Both the position numbers and the translations under genes were made by a program. DNA of 64,000 bases, from assembly GCF_001659705.1 (NCBI RefSeq), contig NZ_CP015971.1:930001-994000 (forward strand), written 5' to 3'. Under the pieces are notes generated by a model. That model saw only the letters and a program-made list of their open reading frames with translations, was not told the origin of the DNA and searched no databases. This stretch comes from Arachidicoccus sp. BS20 (GTDB lineage Bacteria; Bacteroidota; Bacteroidia; Chitinophagales; Chitinophagaceae). The number at the start of each line of letters is the position of its first letter. Position 1 is the stretch's first letter. Positions 25,474 to 34,542 of this stretch are shown here, in pieces.

Positions 25474-28400
25474 ATTATCAAACAGAAAATTAAACATATA
25501 CTTGTTGGTTGGCACATCCTGCTATGTAGTATATTTTGTGCTTTTACTACACAAGCACAAATAGTCAATTTTACATCCCTGACCACAGAAAACGGGTTGT
25601 CTCATAATGCTGTATTATCCATTGCTCAGGATAAAAAAGGATTTATTTGGTTGGGAACGGGCTACGGATTGAACAGATTTGACGGACAACATTTTAAACA
25701 ATATGTCTACGATGCAAAAGATACATTCGGACTTAGCAATAATTATATAATCGCTTTGCTGTGCGACACAAAAGGTCGTTTATGGATTGGCAATTCTGTT
25801 GGCTTAGAATTATACAATGAACAGAAAGACAATTTTGTACGAATTCCAATTCCTGCATTGCCAAAACATCCGCAATCAACTATTGTTTCGACTTTGTATG
25901 AAGATAAAAGCGGCAATTTGTGGATTGGCACATTCGACGGATTGTTTCAAATCAATAAAAACAATCCCGACAAATGTGTCGCATTTCCTTATACAAACCA
26001 ACTCGCAGGAACAAATATCCGCACCATTATTCAGGACGAAGATGCAAACATTTGGATTGGCACAACCACCGGTTTGACGAAAATTTCTTTTACCGATAAA
26101 GGAATGAACTTTAAAACATTCCGCCACGAAAAAGATGCAGCTTCTTCCCTGCCGGGAAATTTTATCAATTCTCTTGCTGAAGACCATGCAGGAAATATTT
26201 GGATTGGCACGCAGGACAACGGCGTTTGTATGTATCAATCGGAAAACGATACATTTCAGCCGTTACAAGGAATTGCACAAAATGAACACATCAGGAAAAT
26301 ATTTATCGAAAACAACGGCGACCTTTGGATTGGCACGCAAGACGGATTGTTGAATTATGTGCAGGAAAATAAAAAAGTAACCAGATACACGCACAACATT
26401 CTTGCTCAAAATACGTTAAGCCAAAATTCCATATACAGCATTTTTTCCGACAACAACGGTTCACTGTGGATAGGAACTTATTTTGGCGGCGTAAACATCA
26501 TCAACAATTACAACACGCCGTTTTTTGATTTTACTGCTTATTTTCACACATCCGGCGACTTGTTCAACGATGTGGTAAGCGGAATGACGGAAGACCGAAA
26601 CCAAAACCTTTGGATAGGAACTGAGGGCGGCGGTTTGCACAAAGTAAACCTGCAAACGGGAAAGTCAGAAACCTTTACCAATCAGCGTTCCAATGCAGGT
26701 TCGCTCGGAAGCAACAATATTAAAACCGTTTATTGCGACAACGACGGCAATATATGGATAGGCACGCACGGCGGCGGCTTAAACTTATACAAACCCGAAG
26801 AAAACAGTTTTGAACATTTTCTTTTCAACCCGAATGATGCAGCGTCTTCCTTTATGGAAATTGCATCTGTGCTTGACGACGGAAAGCAACATTTATGGGT
26901 GGGCACACATTCGGGGCTTTACATATTTGACAGAACAAATAAACAATTGTCCCCTTCCAATTATTATATTGATACAGCGTTAAGGCACACCTACATTCGC
27001 ACACTTTCCAAAGATTCTTATGGCAATATATGGATAGGAACTGCTTACGGCACATATCTTCATTACGGCGGCTCTCATAAATATACCAAAATCACAAGTT
27101 ACGCAGCTAACAGTATTGCAGAAGCCGGCGATGGAAATATATGGCTTGCACTGAACAATTTCGGTTTGGGTATGTACAGTTATAAAACAGGGTTGTTTCA
27201 ATCTGTTGCTGCGCTGAATAATTTTGGCGGAAGAAATATTATCGGCATACTTCCCGATGATAAAAACAATTCTCTTTGGCTGAGTACCGACAGAGGAATT
27301 ATTGAATACAACTTAACCAACCACTCTCAAAGAATATTTACAAAGAAAGACGGATTGATTAATGAGAATTTTAACTACAACTCCTTTGTACGTTCTAACA
27401 ATAATGAAATGCTCTTCGGCGGAATACGCGGTATCACTGTATTTCAGCCCGATAAAATAGAAATCAACAAAACCGTTTCTCCCATTGTTTTTACAGAATT
27501 CAAATTGCTCGACAGCATTATCAATGTTGGAAATAACAAAGACGATATTCTGCAAAACAATATTCTGAATACGCAAACGCTTCATCTGAACCACGACCAA
27601 AACGTTTTTACCATAAGCTATGCGCTGCTCAATTTTATTCGACCGGGCAAAAATCATTATGCTTATAAATTGGACGGCTTTAATCAAAACTGGATACAAA
27701 CCAGCGCAACATCTGCAACGTTCACCAACGTTCCGCCGGGCAAATATACCTTTGAAGTAAAAGGCGCAAACAATGACGGCATTTGGGGAAAACCTATTCT
27801 GCTTACAATTGATATTGCATCGCCGTTTTGGCGCACATGGTGGGCGTATCTTGTTTATCTTCTTGTATTATCGGCAGTCGGATTTATGATTATCCGTTAT
27901 TTCTTCCTTCGAGAAATATTGAAAAAAGAAGAAACGCTGCATCAAAACAAGCTCAATTTCTTTACCAATATTTCGCATGAGATAAGAACGCATCTTACTT
28001 TGATTATTACGCCGCTTGAGCAGGTTATAGTCAGAAACAATCTTGATAAACAGGATGCCCAGCAAATTGAAAAAGTAAAAAAGAATTCATCCCGGCTGCT
28101 TACGCTCGTCAATGAATTAATGGACTTTCGAAAAGTAGAATCCGGCAGCATTAATCTTTACGTAACTCAATATAATATCGTTGAATTGTTGGAAGATATC
28201 GTTGCATCTTTTGAAGAAACGGCGCAGGAACGAATGATATCTATGCAGATTGTGTATAACAATCCCGACATTCCCTTGTACTTCGATAAAAACCAGATAA
28301 CCAAAGTCTTTGTCAATCTTATCAGCAATGCGTTTAAATACACGCAATCGGGCGGCAGAATATGTATTAATATTGAAGAAGATGCGAAAGAAGTTACAAT

Positions 28401-29538
28401 ACAGGTATGCGACAATGGAATGGGTATTAAAGAAGAATTTATCGAAAAGATTTTCAATAATTTTTATCAGGTTGCAGATATGGAAATGCAAAATACCGGT
28501 TACGGTGTCGGGCTTGCCATGTGTAAAAGTATTATAGAACTGCATAAAGGCGAAATCCATGTTCAAAGTATCCCGGCTTCCAAAGATGCTGCAGGAGAAA
28601 CTCGTTTTCATATAAGTTTGCAAAAAGGGCTAAATCATCTTTCAGAACTGCCATATATTATTATTAAGAATGAAAAAAATCTTACCTCTTCTGCTATTGT
28701 TGCCACAAATGAAAAGAAGATATCAACGCCATTGTCCGGTAAGCAATCTGCCTTGCAATTGCCTTGTGTATTAATCATAGAAGATAATGACGAATTGAGA
28801 GAACTATTAAAAGAAACTTTCGCGGGAACATACCGTTTGCTGGAAGCCAGCAATGGCGAAGACGGTGTTGATATAGCCATGAGAGAAATTCCGGATATCG
28901 TGATAAGCGACGTAATGATGCCGAAAATGGATGGTTTCAGCGTATGTACTACCTTAAAAGAAGATGAAAAAACAAGCCATATTCCCATTATATTATTAAC
29001 GGCAAAGAATACGCAAACAGACCACATTAACGGACTTGAAAACGGTGCAGATATTTATCTTACCAAACCTTTCAGTACACAGGTATTGTTGTTGAGCGTA
29101 AAGAATATATTGTCTTCCCGCGAGCGGATGCGCCGCGTGATTTATGAAAAAATCACATCTCCCGAAGTTGCCGTTGCAAAAGAAAATTCCATTCCCGAAT
29201 TAGGACAGGTGGACGAAGAATTCTTAGCAGAATTAATTACAATTGTGAACGATAACATGAATAAAGACGGCTTTGGTGTAGGGGTGCTTTCGAGAAAAGC
29301 GGGCATGAGTCCGCCGATTTTATATAAAAAATTATTTGCAGTTACAGGCTTAACAGTAAACGATTTTATAAAGTCGCAAAAAATGAAAAAATCTGCGCAG
29401 CTTCTGCTCGAAACGCGATACGGAATATTGGAAATAGCAGACACCGTAGGTTATAAAGATGCCAAATATTTCAGCAACGAATTTAAAAAGTACTTTGGTA
29501 TATCTCCGAAAGGATATCGGGAAAAATATCACGTGTAA
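25474..29538 (+). CDS. Hybrid two-component system regulator (HTCS) of the PUL
   Basis: A single protein combining sensor and regulator. In order: a signal-like segment (KHILVGWHILLCSIFCAF...QAQ), about 14 propeller repeats of the type GNIWIGT (to about residue 650), a Y_Y_Y domain (YKLDGFNQNWIQTSATSATF), a membrane span (WAYLVYLLVLSAVGFMIIRY), a HisKA/HATPase kinase (SHEIRTHLTLI; NLISNAFKYT), a receiver (phospho-acceptor in VISDVMMPKMDG) and an AraC HTH. It senses periplasmic oligosaccharide and activates the PUL. There is no ATG, GTG or TTG upstream in frame until TTG 25597, which would lose the signal peptide. I therefore place the start at a rare ATT (25474), uncertainly. The usual H-box HEIRTPLTL has His for Pro. 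Confidence 0.85.
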   Translation: MIKQKIKHILVGWHILLCSIFCAFTTQAQIVNFTSLTTENGLSHNAVLSIAQDKKGFIWLGTGYGLNRFDGQHFKQYVYDAKDTFGLSNNYIIALLCDTKGRLWIGNSVGLELYNEQKDNFVRIPIPALPKHPQSTIVSTLYEDKSGNLWIGTFDGLFQINKNNPDKCVAFPYTNQLAGTNIRTIIQDEDANIWIGTTTGLTKISFTDKGMNFKTFRHEKDAASSLPGNFINSLAEDHAGNIWIGTQDNGVCMYQSENDTFQPLQGIAQNEHIRKIFIENNGDLWIGTQDGLLNYVQENKKVTRYTHNILAQNTLSQNSIYSIFSDNNGSLWIGTYFGGVNIINNYNTPFFDFTAYFHTSGDLFNDVVSGMTEDRNQNLWIGTEGGGLHKVNLQTGKSETFTNQRSNAGSLGSNNIKTVYCDNDGNIWIGTHGGGLNLYKPEENSFEHFLFNPNDAASSFMEIASVLDDGKQHLWVGTHSGLYIFDRTNKQLSPSNYYIDTALRHTYIRTLSKDSYGNIWIGTAYGTYLHYGGSHKYTKITSYAANSIAEAGDGNIWLALNNFGLGMYSYKTGLFQSVAALNNFGGRNIIGILPDDKNNSLWLSTDRGIIEYNLTNHSQRIFTKKDGLINENFNYNSFVRSNNNEMLFGGIRGITVFQPDKIEINKTVSPIVFTEFKLLDSIINVGNNKDDILQNNILNTQTLHLNHDQNVFTISYALLNFIRPGKNHYAYKLDGFNQNWIQTSATSATFTNVPPGKYTFEVKGANNDGIWGKPILLTIDIASPFWRTWWAYLVYLLVLSAVGFMIIRYFFLREILKKEETLHQNKLNFFTNISHEIRTHLTLIITPLEQVIVRNNLDKQDAQQIEKVKKNSSRLLTLVNELMDFRKVESGSINLYVTQYNIVELLEDIVASFEETAQERMISMQIVYNNPDIPLYFDKNQITKVFVNLISNAFKYTQSGGRICINIEEDAKEVTIQVCDNGMGIKEEFIEKIFNNFYQVADMEMQNTGYGVGLAMCKSIIELHKGEIHVQSIPASKDAAGETRFHISLQKGLNHLSELPYIIIKNEKNLTSSAIVATNEKKISTPLSGKQSALQLPCVLIIEDNDELRELLKETFAGTYRLLEASNGEDGVDIAMREIPDIVISDVMMPKMDGFSVCTTLKEDEKTSHIPIILLTAKNTQTDHINGLENGADIYLTKPFSTQVLLLSVKNILSSRERMRRVIYEKITSPEVAVAKENSIPELGQVDEEFLAELITIVNDNMNKDGFGVGVLSRKAGMSPPILYKKLFAVTGLTVNDFIKSQKMKKSAQLLLETRYGILEIADTVGYKDAKYFSNEFKKYFGISPKGYREKYHV

Positions 29539-29890
29539 ATCTTTGGATGATACCCAAAGAGAAAAAACATCCCCAAACGGAAGTATAAAATTTCTTCGGT
29601 TTCATTTCGGAAGTCAAATAATAAAACATGAGCTGCTATATAGCAATTCCGGTTTTAGAGCCTTTTACAGTATCGTCATAATTCCCGGATATACATATCT
29701 TTATTTGGAACTTACAGCACAATTATACTAATAATTTTAGCACACAAAACCAGTTTACTTAGTTATAAAGTTTAAGCAATTGAAAAAGAATTGTTTGATT
29801 TAATTCCGGAATACAAAACCAATATCATCTACATCTTTGTAATGTCTTATAAAATAAACGATGTAATACATTATGTCATCAAATAATAAA
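29539..29890. other. Intergenic region with no visible feature
   Basis: 352 AT-rich nt between the regulator and the convergent GNAT gene. I see no gene, strong hairpin or repeat here. Confidence 0.5.
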
Positions 29891-30373
29891 TTACAATATC
29901 TTTTCCATTACATAATCATTCATAAAATAATCGTTACCAATCGGAATATCAACTTCTTCGACGATGTTGAATCCCGATTTTTCGTAAAAACTTTTTGCCT
30001 TGTTGCAACGATTTACATTCAACTGAAGTATTGAGGAACCGTTCGTTTCAGCTTGTATGATTGCTGTGTTGATTAATAATTTTCCGTAACCTTTACCTTG
30101 TTGATTTGGCAATAAATAAATTTTGTGCAGTTTAGTTTTGGTGTCTGAAATTTTTTCTACATCAATAAAACCAATAGTTTCAACACCTTCTTTCAAAAGA
30201 AAAAATTGATGTCCGTTGTTCATTTGCTCTTCCAAAGATTTTTCGGAGTAAATTAATTTAAGCATATAATGTATTTGTGCTTCTAATAAAATTTTTCCGT
30301 AAGTAGGGAACCATGTCTCGTGCGCAATCGCACGAATTACAGGAATATCGGTAGTTGTAGCTCGTATGACCAT
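29891..30373 (-). CDS. GNAT-family N-acetyltransferase
   Basis: A 160-residue cytoplasmic acetyl-CoA-dependent transferase. The acetyl-CoA loop LPNQQGKGYGKLLIN (motif Q/RxxGxG/A) is at about 109-123 and motif B (NRCNKAKSFYEKSGF) is near the C-terminus. The N-terminal part has the HETWFPTYG stretch seen in the PaiA-like subgroup. The substrate is unknown. It lies downstream of the respiratory genes on the same strand but 38 nt away, so it may be the last cistron or independent. Confidence 0.9.
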   Translation of the reverse strand: MVIRATTTDIPVIRAIAHETWFPTYGKILLEAQIHYMLKLIYSEKSLEEQMNNGHQFFLLKEGVETIGFIDVEKISDTKTKLHKIYLLPNQQGKGYGKLLINTAIIQAETNGSSILQLNVNRCNKAKSFYEKSGFNIVEEVDIPIGNDYFMNDYVMEKIL

Positions 30374-30410
30374 AATTGATTTTGTGCATCAAAAATAATA
30401 CACAAGGTTA

Positions 30411-31007
30411 TTATACACTGTCGTCTTCCCTATCTTTTTCTTTCACATCTTCCATTTTCACACGCACTACAAGCGCAACTACGAGAAAAATCACAGCAAC
30501 GGCAATTGTCATCCAAGCCGTATAATCCGTGAGTTCCAGCGGCATATGATTGCCGGGAATATCAAGGAAAATTACACGATGTAAAAAGCCGCCATCCGAA
30601 TTTGGATAAGGCACTTTATCCAAATTCAGATTGGTATTTGCCGCGTTCTTCGCAACGTTTTCACTTTCTTGTTTGATGTAAGCAATAACATTTTTAATAT
30701 CATTATCGCTCAAATCGGGATGGTCGGGCATTACGGTTTTATTAAACTCGCTGAATAAATTTACTGCCGCCGTATCACCGGATTTAATGACCGTTTGCGA
30801 CGAATGAACGAACTTTATAATCCATTCTTCGGAGCGAATATTTTCCACGTCTCTCAAATCGGGACCTACAACCTGCTTACCTATTCCATGACAAGCAGTG
30901 CATCTTGTAGTAAAAATAGCCTTGCCCGCATCGGCAGAAACCTGCGCCGATAGAGTATTTCTCCAAAAAAGTAGGAATGATATTGCAATCAGTAATCGAA
31001 CTTTCAT
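30411..31007 (-). CDS. Membrane-anchored c-type cytochrome
   Basis: About 198 residues. A signal peptide (MKVRLLIAISFLLFW...LSAQ) is followed by a class I cytochrome c domain with heme motif CTACH and a distal-ligand candidate in KTVMPDHPDLSD. A single C-terminal membrane span (AWMTIAVAVIFLVVALVV) anchors it. I chose ATG 31007 because it begins the signal peptide and lies 7 nt after the SCO stop; the longer frame to 31040 overlaps SCO. It is probably an electron donor to, or partner of, the adjacent B-type oxidase. Confidence 0.88.
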   Translation of the reverse strand: MKVRLLIAISFLLFWRNTLSAQVSADAGKAIFTTRCTACHGIGKQVVGPDLRDVENIRSEEWIIKFVHSSQTVIKSGDTAAVNLFSEFNKTVMPDHPDLSDNDIKNVIAYIKQESENVAKNAANTNLNLDKVPYPNSDGGFLHRVIFLDIPGNHMPLELTDYTAWMTIAVAVIFLVVALVVRVKMEDVKEKDREDDSV

Positions 31008-31014
31008 AAAATGT

Positions 31015-31650
31015 TTATTGTAATGTTTTAATATCTGCAATTAGTTTTTTCACGTCCAAATCACTTGTACCATCATAATATCCGCGGATGTGATTGTCTT
31101 TATCTACCAATACCAAATGGTCGCTGTGAATAAAATCTCCTTCGCCGCCATCGCCATCTGTTGCAACAACGGACAATCCTTTGCGCGCGAATTGATACAA
31201 GTCTTTTTTCGTACCTGTTGCCAATTGCCATTGCGCCGCATTAATACCGTAGCGTTGCGCATACCATTTCAATCTTGTCGGCAAATCATGTTCAGGGTCA
31301 ACCGTAAAAGAGACAATGCGCACATCATTATCGCTTGCAAATGCCGCTTGTACTTTTGTTAAATTATGCATCATTTGCGGACAAATAGACGGACAGCTCG
31401 TGAAGAAATAATTTGCGACCCAAACTTTATTTTTTATAAATGACTGATTTACGACCGTACTATCTTGGTTTGTAAATTCAAAATCGGGAACAGTAAAATA
31501 AGGTTTCGATTTCTCTATCGCATATTTTTCGCCGTAATAAGGAAGCCCCGAAACTGAATGCTGATACCAGTTAACCGCGCCAAAAATCATTAACGGCGCT
31601 ACAATAACGACTGTAAAAAACAGCAATGATATTTGTTTCTTATTCTTCAT
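31015..31650 (-). CDS. SCO1/SenC-family copper chaperone for cytochrome oxidase
   Basis: About 211 residues with an N-terminal membrane anchor (KQISLLFFTVVIVAPLMIFG) and a thioredoxin fold. The copper ligands are in the FFTSCPSICP (CxxxC) motif, and a His lies in the later FIHSDHLVLVD stretch. SCO proteins deliver copper to the CuA centre of oxidase subunit II, which is encoded three genes upstream. The start at 31650 (MKNKKQ) is preferred over the in-frame extension to 31740, which runs through a repeat element. Confidence 0.92.
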   Translation of the reverse strand: MKNKKQISLLFFTVVIVAPLMIFGAVNWYQHSVSGLPYYGEKYAIEKSKPYFTVPDFEFTNQDSTVVNQSFIKNKVWVANYFFTSCPSICPQMMHNLTKVQAAFASDNDVRIVSFTVDPEHDLPTRLKWYAQRYGINAAQWQLATGTKKDLYQFARKGLSVVATDGDGGEGDFIHSDHLVLVDKDNHIRGYYDGTSDLDVKKLIADIKTLQ

Positions 31651-31704
31651 TTTTGATAATATTTTACTTATTGAATATCCAAGTTGAATTAAAATACACC
31701 AGCT

Positions 31705-31795
31705 GTCATTCCGAACTTGTTTGGCTTCGCCGATTTTCAATCCCGCATCTCAAAAAACATTTACCAAGAGATTTCCGCCTGCGCAGGAATGACGA
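31705..31795 (+). repeat. Interspersed intergenic repeat, copy A
   Basis: Starts GTCATTCCGAACTTGTTTGG and ends CGCAGGAATGAC, so the outer ends are inverted (TCATTCC/GGAATGA). Its first 46 nt match, inverted, the copy at 33668-33713 at 41 of 46 positions. Confidence 0.7.
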
Positions 31796-31816
31796 ATAAG
31801 CGCATTCATTATTCAT

Positions 31817-33517
31817 TTATCTCGTCCCTTGCTCTACATTCGTAGAATCCTGAATTATCATCGGGCTTTCCACATCATACTTCGCTTTTACGGAAGAGCT
31901 GTATTTGAAAACGCTCGTCAGCGCAGGAATGTATGCGAACAAAATCAGTACAAACATGATGACTAACCAAGGTTTCATATTCATAAATATCGGCACCGGT
32001 TTTTCTTCATGTAAATCCTCTGCAACAGGCAATTCAAGCGATTGCTCGCGTACGGGCTTGCCAAACACTGTTCCGAAAAATGAAATGAAATACAATACTG
32101 CGGCAACAGTCATTATAATGCCGCCGACCAATGTAGATGTTGTTGTAGGAACCCAATGTTGATTAAACAACGGACTACTTGGGTTTGTATAACTCATACC
32201 TAAATTTGTTCTTCTCGGTTCGCCCATCAGTCCGCCAGCCATTAATCCGTGTGAGAAAAAAACCAGCCCAATCATCCAGATATAAGGAACAACTGTTGCA
32301 AAAGATTTGAACCTGATGTTTTTACCCGAAAGTTTTGCATACAAATACAAGCTCATGCCGATAATTGATAAGAACACAGGTCCGGCAACAGTCATGTGAA
32401 AATGTCCCGGCACCCAGGCGGTGTTGTGAATAACAGCGTTGAGCGAATAGGAAGCATTCACAATTCCAGATAATCCGCCGAAGATGAACAAGATTAACCC
32501 GCAAATCAAATAACCGAATAAAAAGTTTTTACTTTTGAAATACGGCAAATGCAGCATCCAGCCGAGCCATCCTTTTGAGCCGCGTTTTCGCCCGGCATAT
32601 TCCAGCGATGCCGCAATGTTGAATGCTGTCATAAAACTTGGAATAGCGACGCCATAAGTAAGAATTGACATAAAAAATTTTGTTCCGGGTGTAAATACCG
32701 GTTCGCTGAACTGATGGTGCACACCAACAGGAACGGACAAGATTAAGAACAGCAGAAATGCCAGTCTGCCTGCATTTGAAGAGAATAGTTTGCCGCCTGC
32801 AACTTTTGGCAAAATGGTGTAATACATAACATAAGCCGGCAGCAACCAAAAGTAAACCAACGCATGACCAAACATCCAGAACAACATTCTTGTTAATGGA
32901 ACATTGATGCTACTAACCCATCCCGCAGACCATGGCGTGAGTAAAATAATGGTCGAATACGCTGCCGGCAGTGTGCATACCACCCACACAGTAAAATTGA
33001 CAATGGTTCCCAAAATGGCTAAAGGCATCTTTTTATCCGGGTTTTCTTTTCTCCATTGAAACCATATTTTCAGCCAGCCGAAAAATGCGACCCAACTCCC
33101 GACAATAAGAACGGCGGTCCCCACATAAAAAACAGGCGAATCTTTTAACGGTGCGTAAAATGTATAGAGCGCTTGCGCCTTGCCTGTAAGCATGGCATAT
33201 GCATCCATTAAAGTGCCGACAACCATTAGCCATAATGAGATGATATATGAAAGTTTTGGCGGTTCTTTCTTCAGATAATACGTCATGGTTGCATGACCAA
33301 ATGCTACTGCAAAAAACGTGGTTAATACAATCGCATTGATAACGCCGTGCAACGTTAATCCCTGATAATAGTTCAAGCCTAAAGCACTCGATTGATGAAT
33401 AACGCCGGCACGATAAATTACCTGCATCAATCCATGATAAATACCGATAATGAGCAACGTAAGCGGCAGTATAAATTCGGTAAGAATTACTCGTTTAAGT
33501 GATTTGCTTATTTTCAT
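31817..33517 (-). CDS. cbaA: B-type (ba3-like) cytochrome c oxidase subunit I
   Basis: A 566-residue heme-copper oxidase catalytic subunit with about 13 membrane spans. Metal ligands are visible: His57 in LTLHGVI (low-spin heme), His218 and Tyr222 in FGHALVYFW (CuB and cross-link), His267-His268 in VGVHHQF (CuB), and His372/His374 in VPGHFHMT (hemes). The YFWLLPAYV context and the two-gene partner set mark the B family, which typically has high oxygen affinity. It reduces O2 at the cytoplasmic membrane while pumping protons. The CuA subunit lies upstream, with a 280-nt gap that contains a repeat copy. Confidence 0.92.
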   Translation of the reverse strand: MKISKSLKRVILTEFILPLTLLIIGIYHGLMQVIYRAGVIHQSSALGLNYYQGLTLHGVINAIVLTTFFAVAFGHATMTYYLKKEPPKLSYIISLWLMVVGTLMDAYAMLTGKAQALYTFYAPLKDSPVFYVGTAVLIVGSWVAFFGWLKIWFQWRKENPDKKMPLAILGTIVNFTVWVVCTLPAAYSTIILLTPWSAGWVSSINVPLTRMLFWMFGHALVYFWLLPAYVMYYTILPKVAGGKLFSSNAGRLAFLLFLILSVPVGVHHQFSEPVFTPGTKFFMSILTYGVAIPSFMTAFNIAASLEYAGRKRGSKGWLGWMLHLPYFKSKNFLFGYLICGLILFIFGGLSGIVNASYSLNAVIHNTAWVPGHFHMTVAGPVFLSIIGMSLYLYAKLSGKNIRFKSFATVVPYIWMIGLVFFSHGLMAGGLMGEPRRTNLGMSYTNPSSPLFNQHWVPTTTSTLVGGIIMTVAAVLYFISFFGTVFGKPVREQSLELPVAEDLHEEKPVPIFMNMKPWLVIMFVLILFAYIPALTSVFKYSSSVKAKYDVESPMIIQDSTNVEQGTR

Positions 33518-33667
33518 TTTGTAATTAAATTTCTTGTTACGTTATTGTATAAATCTTCCGAAATGCAGTTATAACAGGCATTTCAGAAAATATCGAATAT
33601 GTTTACATATCATTCCGTCCTGAAATATGTTCAGGATTGTTTAGGAATCTTATGCTTGAATTTTATA

Positions 33668-33713
33668 AGATGCAGAATTGAAAATCGGCGAAGCCAAACG
33701 AGTTCAGCATGAC
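33668..33713 (-). repeat. Interspersed intergenic repeat, copy B
   Basis: 46 nt matching copy A (31705-31750) in inverse orientation with five mismatches. The shared core is GGCGAAGCCAAAC. The two copies flank the oxidase subunit I gene. Confidence 0.7.
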
Positions 33714-33797
33714 GGCAAACGTCTTCCTCTTTTTCAATCATCTTCATTTTTGAAAACCACTAATTATTAATTACCAATTTTTAATTATTAATTACAC

Positions 33798-34241
33798 TTA
33801 CTCATCTTTGACCACAAATTTTCCCAACATATTCTGATGTCCTGCACCACAATATTCGTGACACACAATGTTGTAAACGCCGGCTTCCGTAAACTTGATG
33901 GTTGCAGTGTTTACACCGCCCGGAACAGCCATGAGATTAACGGCTTTCCTGTCAATATTAAATCCGTGCACAACGTCTTTTGATGTGAGATAAACATCCA
34001 CTGTACTGCCTGTCGGTATATCGATTTCGTCCGGTGCGAAAGCCCACATTTGTGCGACTACATATAATTCGTAAGTAGAATCATCAATCTTTTTTAATTG
34101 AGGATGTTCAAATGTTTTGCTGAACGGAACACAACTCGGCACATCTATCTTTCGGCTGAAAGCATTATATAGCAGGGAAAACAGAAAGATTATCATGATG
34201 CAGCCGGTTGCCAGCATTACTCGTATTTCGTACTTGTTCAT
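33798..34241 (-). CDS. cbaB: B-type cytochrome c oxidase subunit II (CuA)
   Basis: 147 residues: one N-terminal membrane span (MLATGCIMIIFLFSLLYNAF) and a periplasmic cupredoxin domain. CuA ligands are visible: His92 (VVHGFN), then Cys127, Cys131, His135 and Met138 in CHEYCGAGHQNM. The short length and single span are typical of ba3-type subunit II rather than the two-span A-type. It is preceded after 10 nt by the 44-residue membrane protein and followed by subunit I. Confidence 0.93.
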   Translation of the reverse strand: MNKYEIRVMLATGCIMIIFLFSLLYNAFSRKIDVPSCVPFSKTFEHPQLKKIDDSTYELYVVAQMWAFAPDEIDIPTGSTVDVYLTSKDVVHGFNIDRKAVNLMAVPGGVNTATIKFTEAGVYNIVCHEYCGAGHQNMLGKFVVKDE

Positions 34242-34251
34242 AACGTTTATT

Positions 34252-34386
34252 TTAATGTCTTTGAACCTGAATGTTGTAAACAGAAAACCAAATCAGCATA
34301 CATAACACAAGCAGCAATATGAAAAAAACAATTGCGCCTGTTGGCTTGAAATCTTTATCATTAAACGGGACGGGCGTCTTGCTCAT
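34252..34386 (-). CDS. Small single-span membrane protein, oxidase subunit IIa-like
   Basis: A 44-residue frame (ATG 34386 to TAA 34252): a polar start MSKTPVPFNDKDFKPTGA, one hydrophobic span (IVFFILLLVLCMLIWFSVY) and a short basic tail NIQVQRH. It lies 10 nt before the CuA subunit and just downstream of a good promoter. Small single-helix subunits (IIa, 34 residues in Thermus) accompany ba3-type oxidases, so I infer that role from position and topology; sequence similarity was not tested. Confidence 0.7.
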   Translation of the reverse strand: MSKTPVPFNDKDFKPTGAIVFFILLLVLCMLIWFSVYNIQVQRH

Positions 34387-34410
34387 AAAACAATGTTTTT
34401 ATTTTCACGA

Positions 34411-34439
34411 CAAAGTTATGTGCACGCAATCGCGCCAAA
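34411..34439 (-). promoter_or_regulatory. Promoter of the oxidase operon
   Basis: On the minus strand TTTG (34439-34436), a 17-nt spacer and TAACTTTG (34418-34411). The first gene starts 24 nt later. Confidence 0.6.
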
Positions 34440-34455
34440 TGTGATAAACATCACA
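34440..34455 (-). promoter_or_regulatory. Crp/Fnr-type operator palindrome
   Basis: TGTGATGTTTATCACA (minus strand) is a perfect TGTGA-N6-TCACA site. Its centre lies about 40-41 nt before the expected transcription start, the classic position for class II activation by a Crp/Fnr regulator. Redox or oxygen control of the oxidase is a plausible meaning (inference). Confidence 0.6.
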
Positions 34456-34484
34456 GAAAAAGATGATAGAAATCAGTTTGACGA

Positions 34485-34517
34485 AAATAAAAAAGCGCAG
34501 GCTGTGAAACCTGCGCT
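34485..34517 (-). terminator. Terminator of valS
   Basis: Stem AGCGCAGG/CCTGCGCT with an 8-nt loop and TTTTTATTTT on the minus strand, 25 nt after the valS stop. Confidence 0.85.
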
Positions 34518-34542
34518 GCATAAGGATTATAGAAAAATCAAT

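Noticed and set aside
31651-31740. N-terminal extension of the SCO protein
   Set aside because: It runs through an interspersed repeat; the membrane anchor begins right after Met at 31650.
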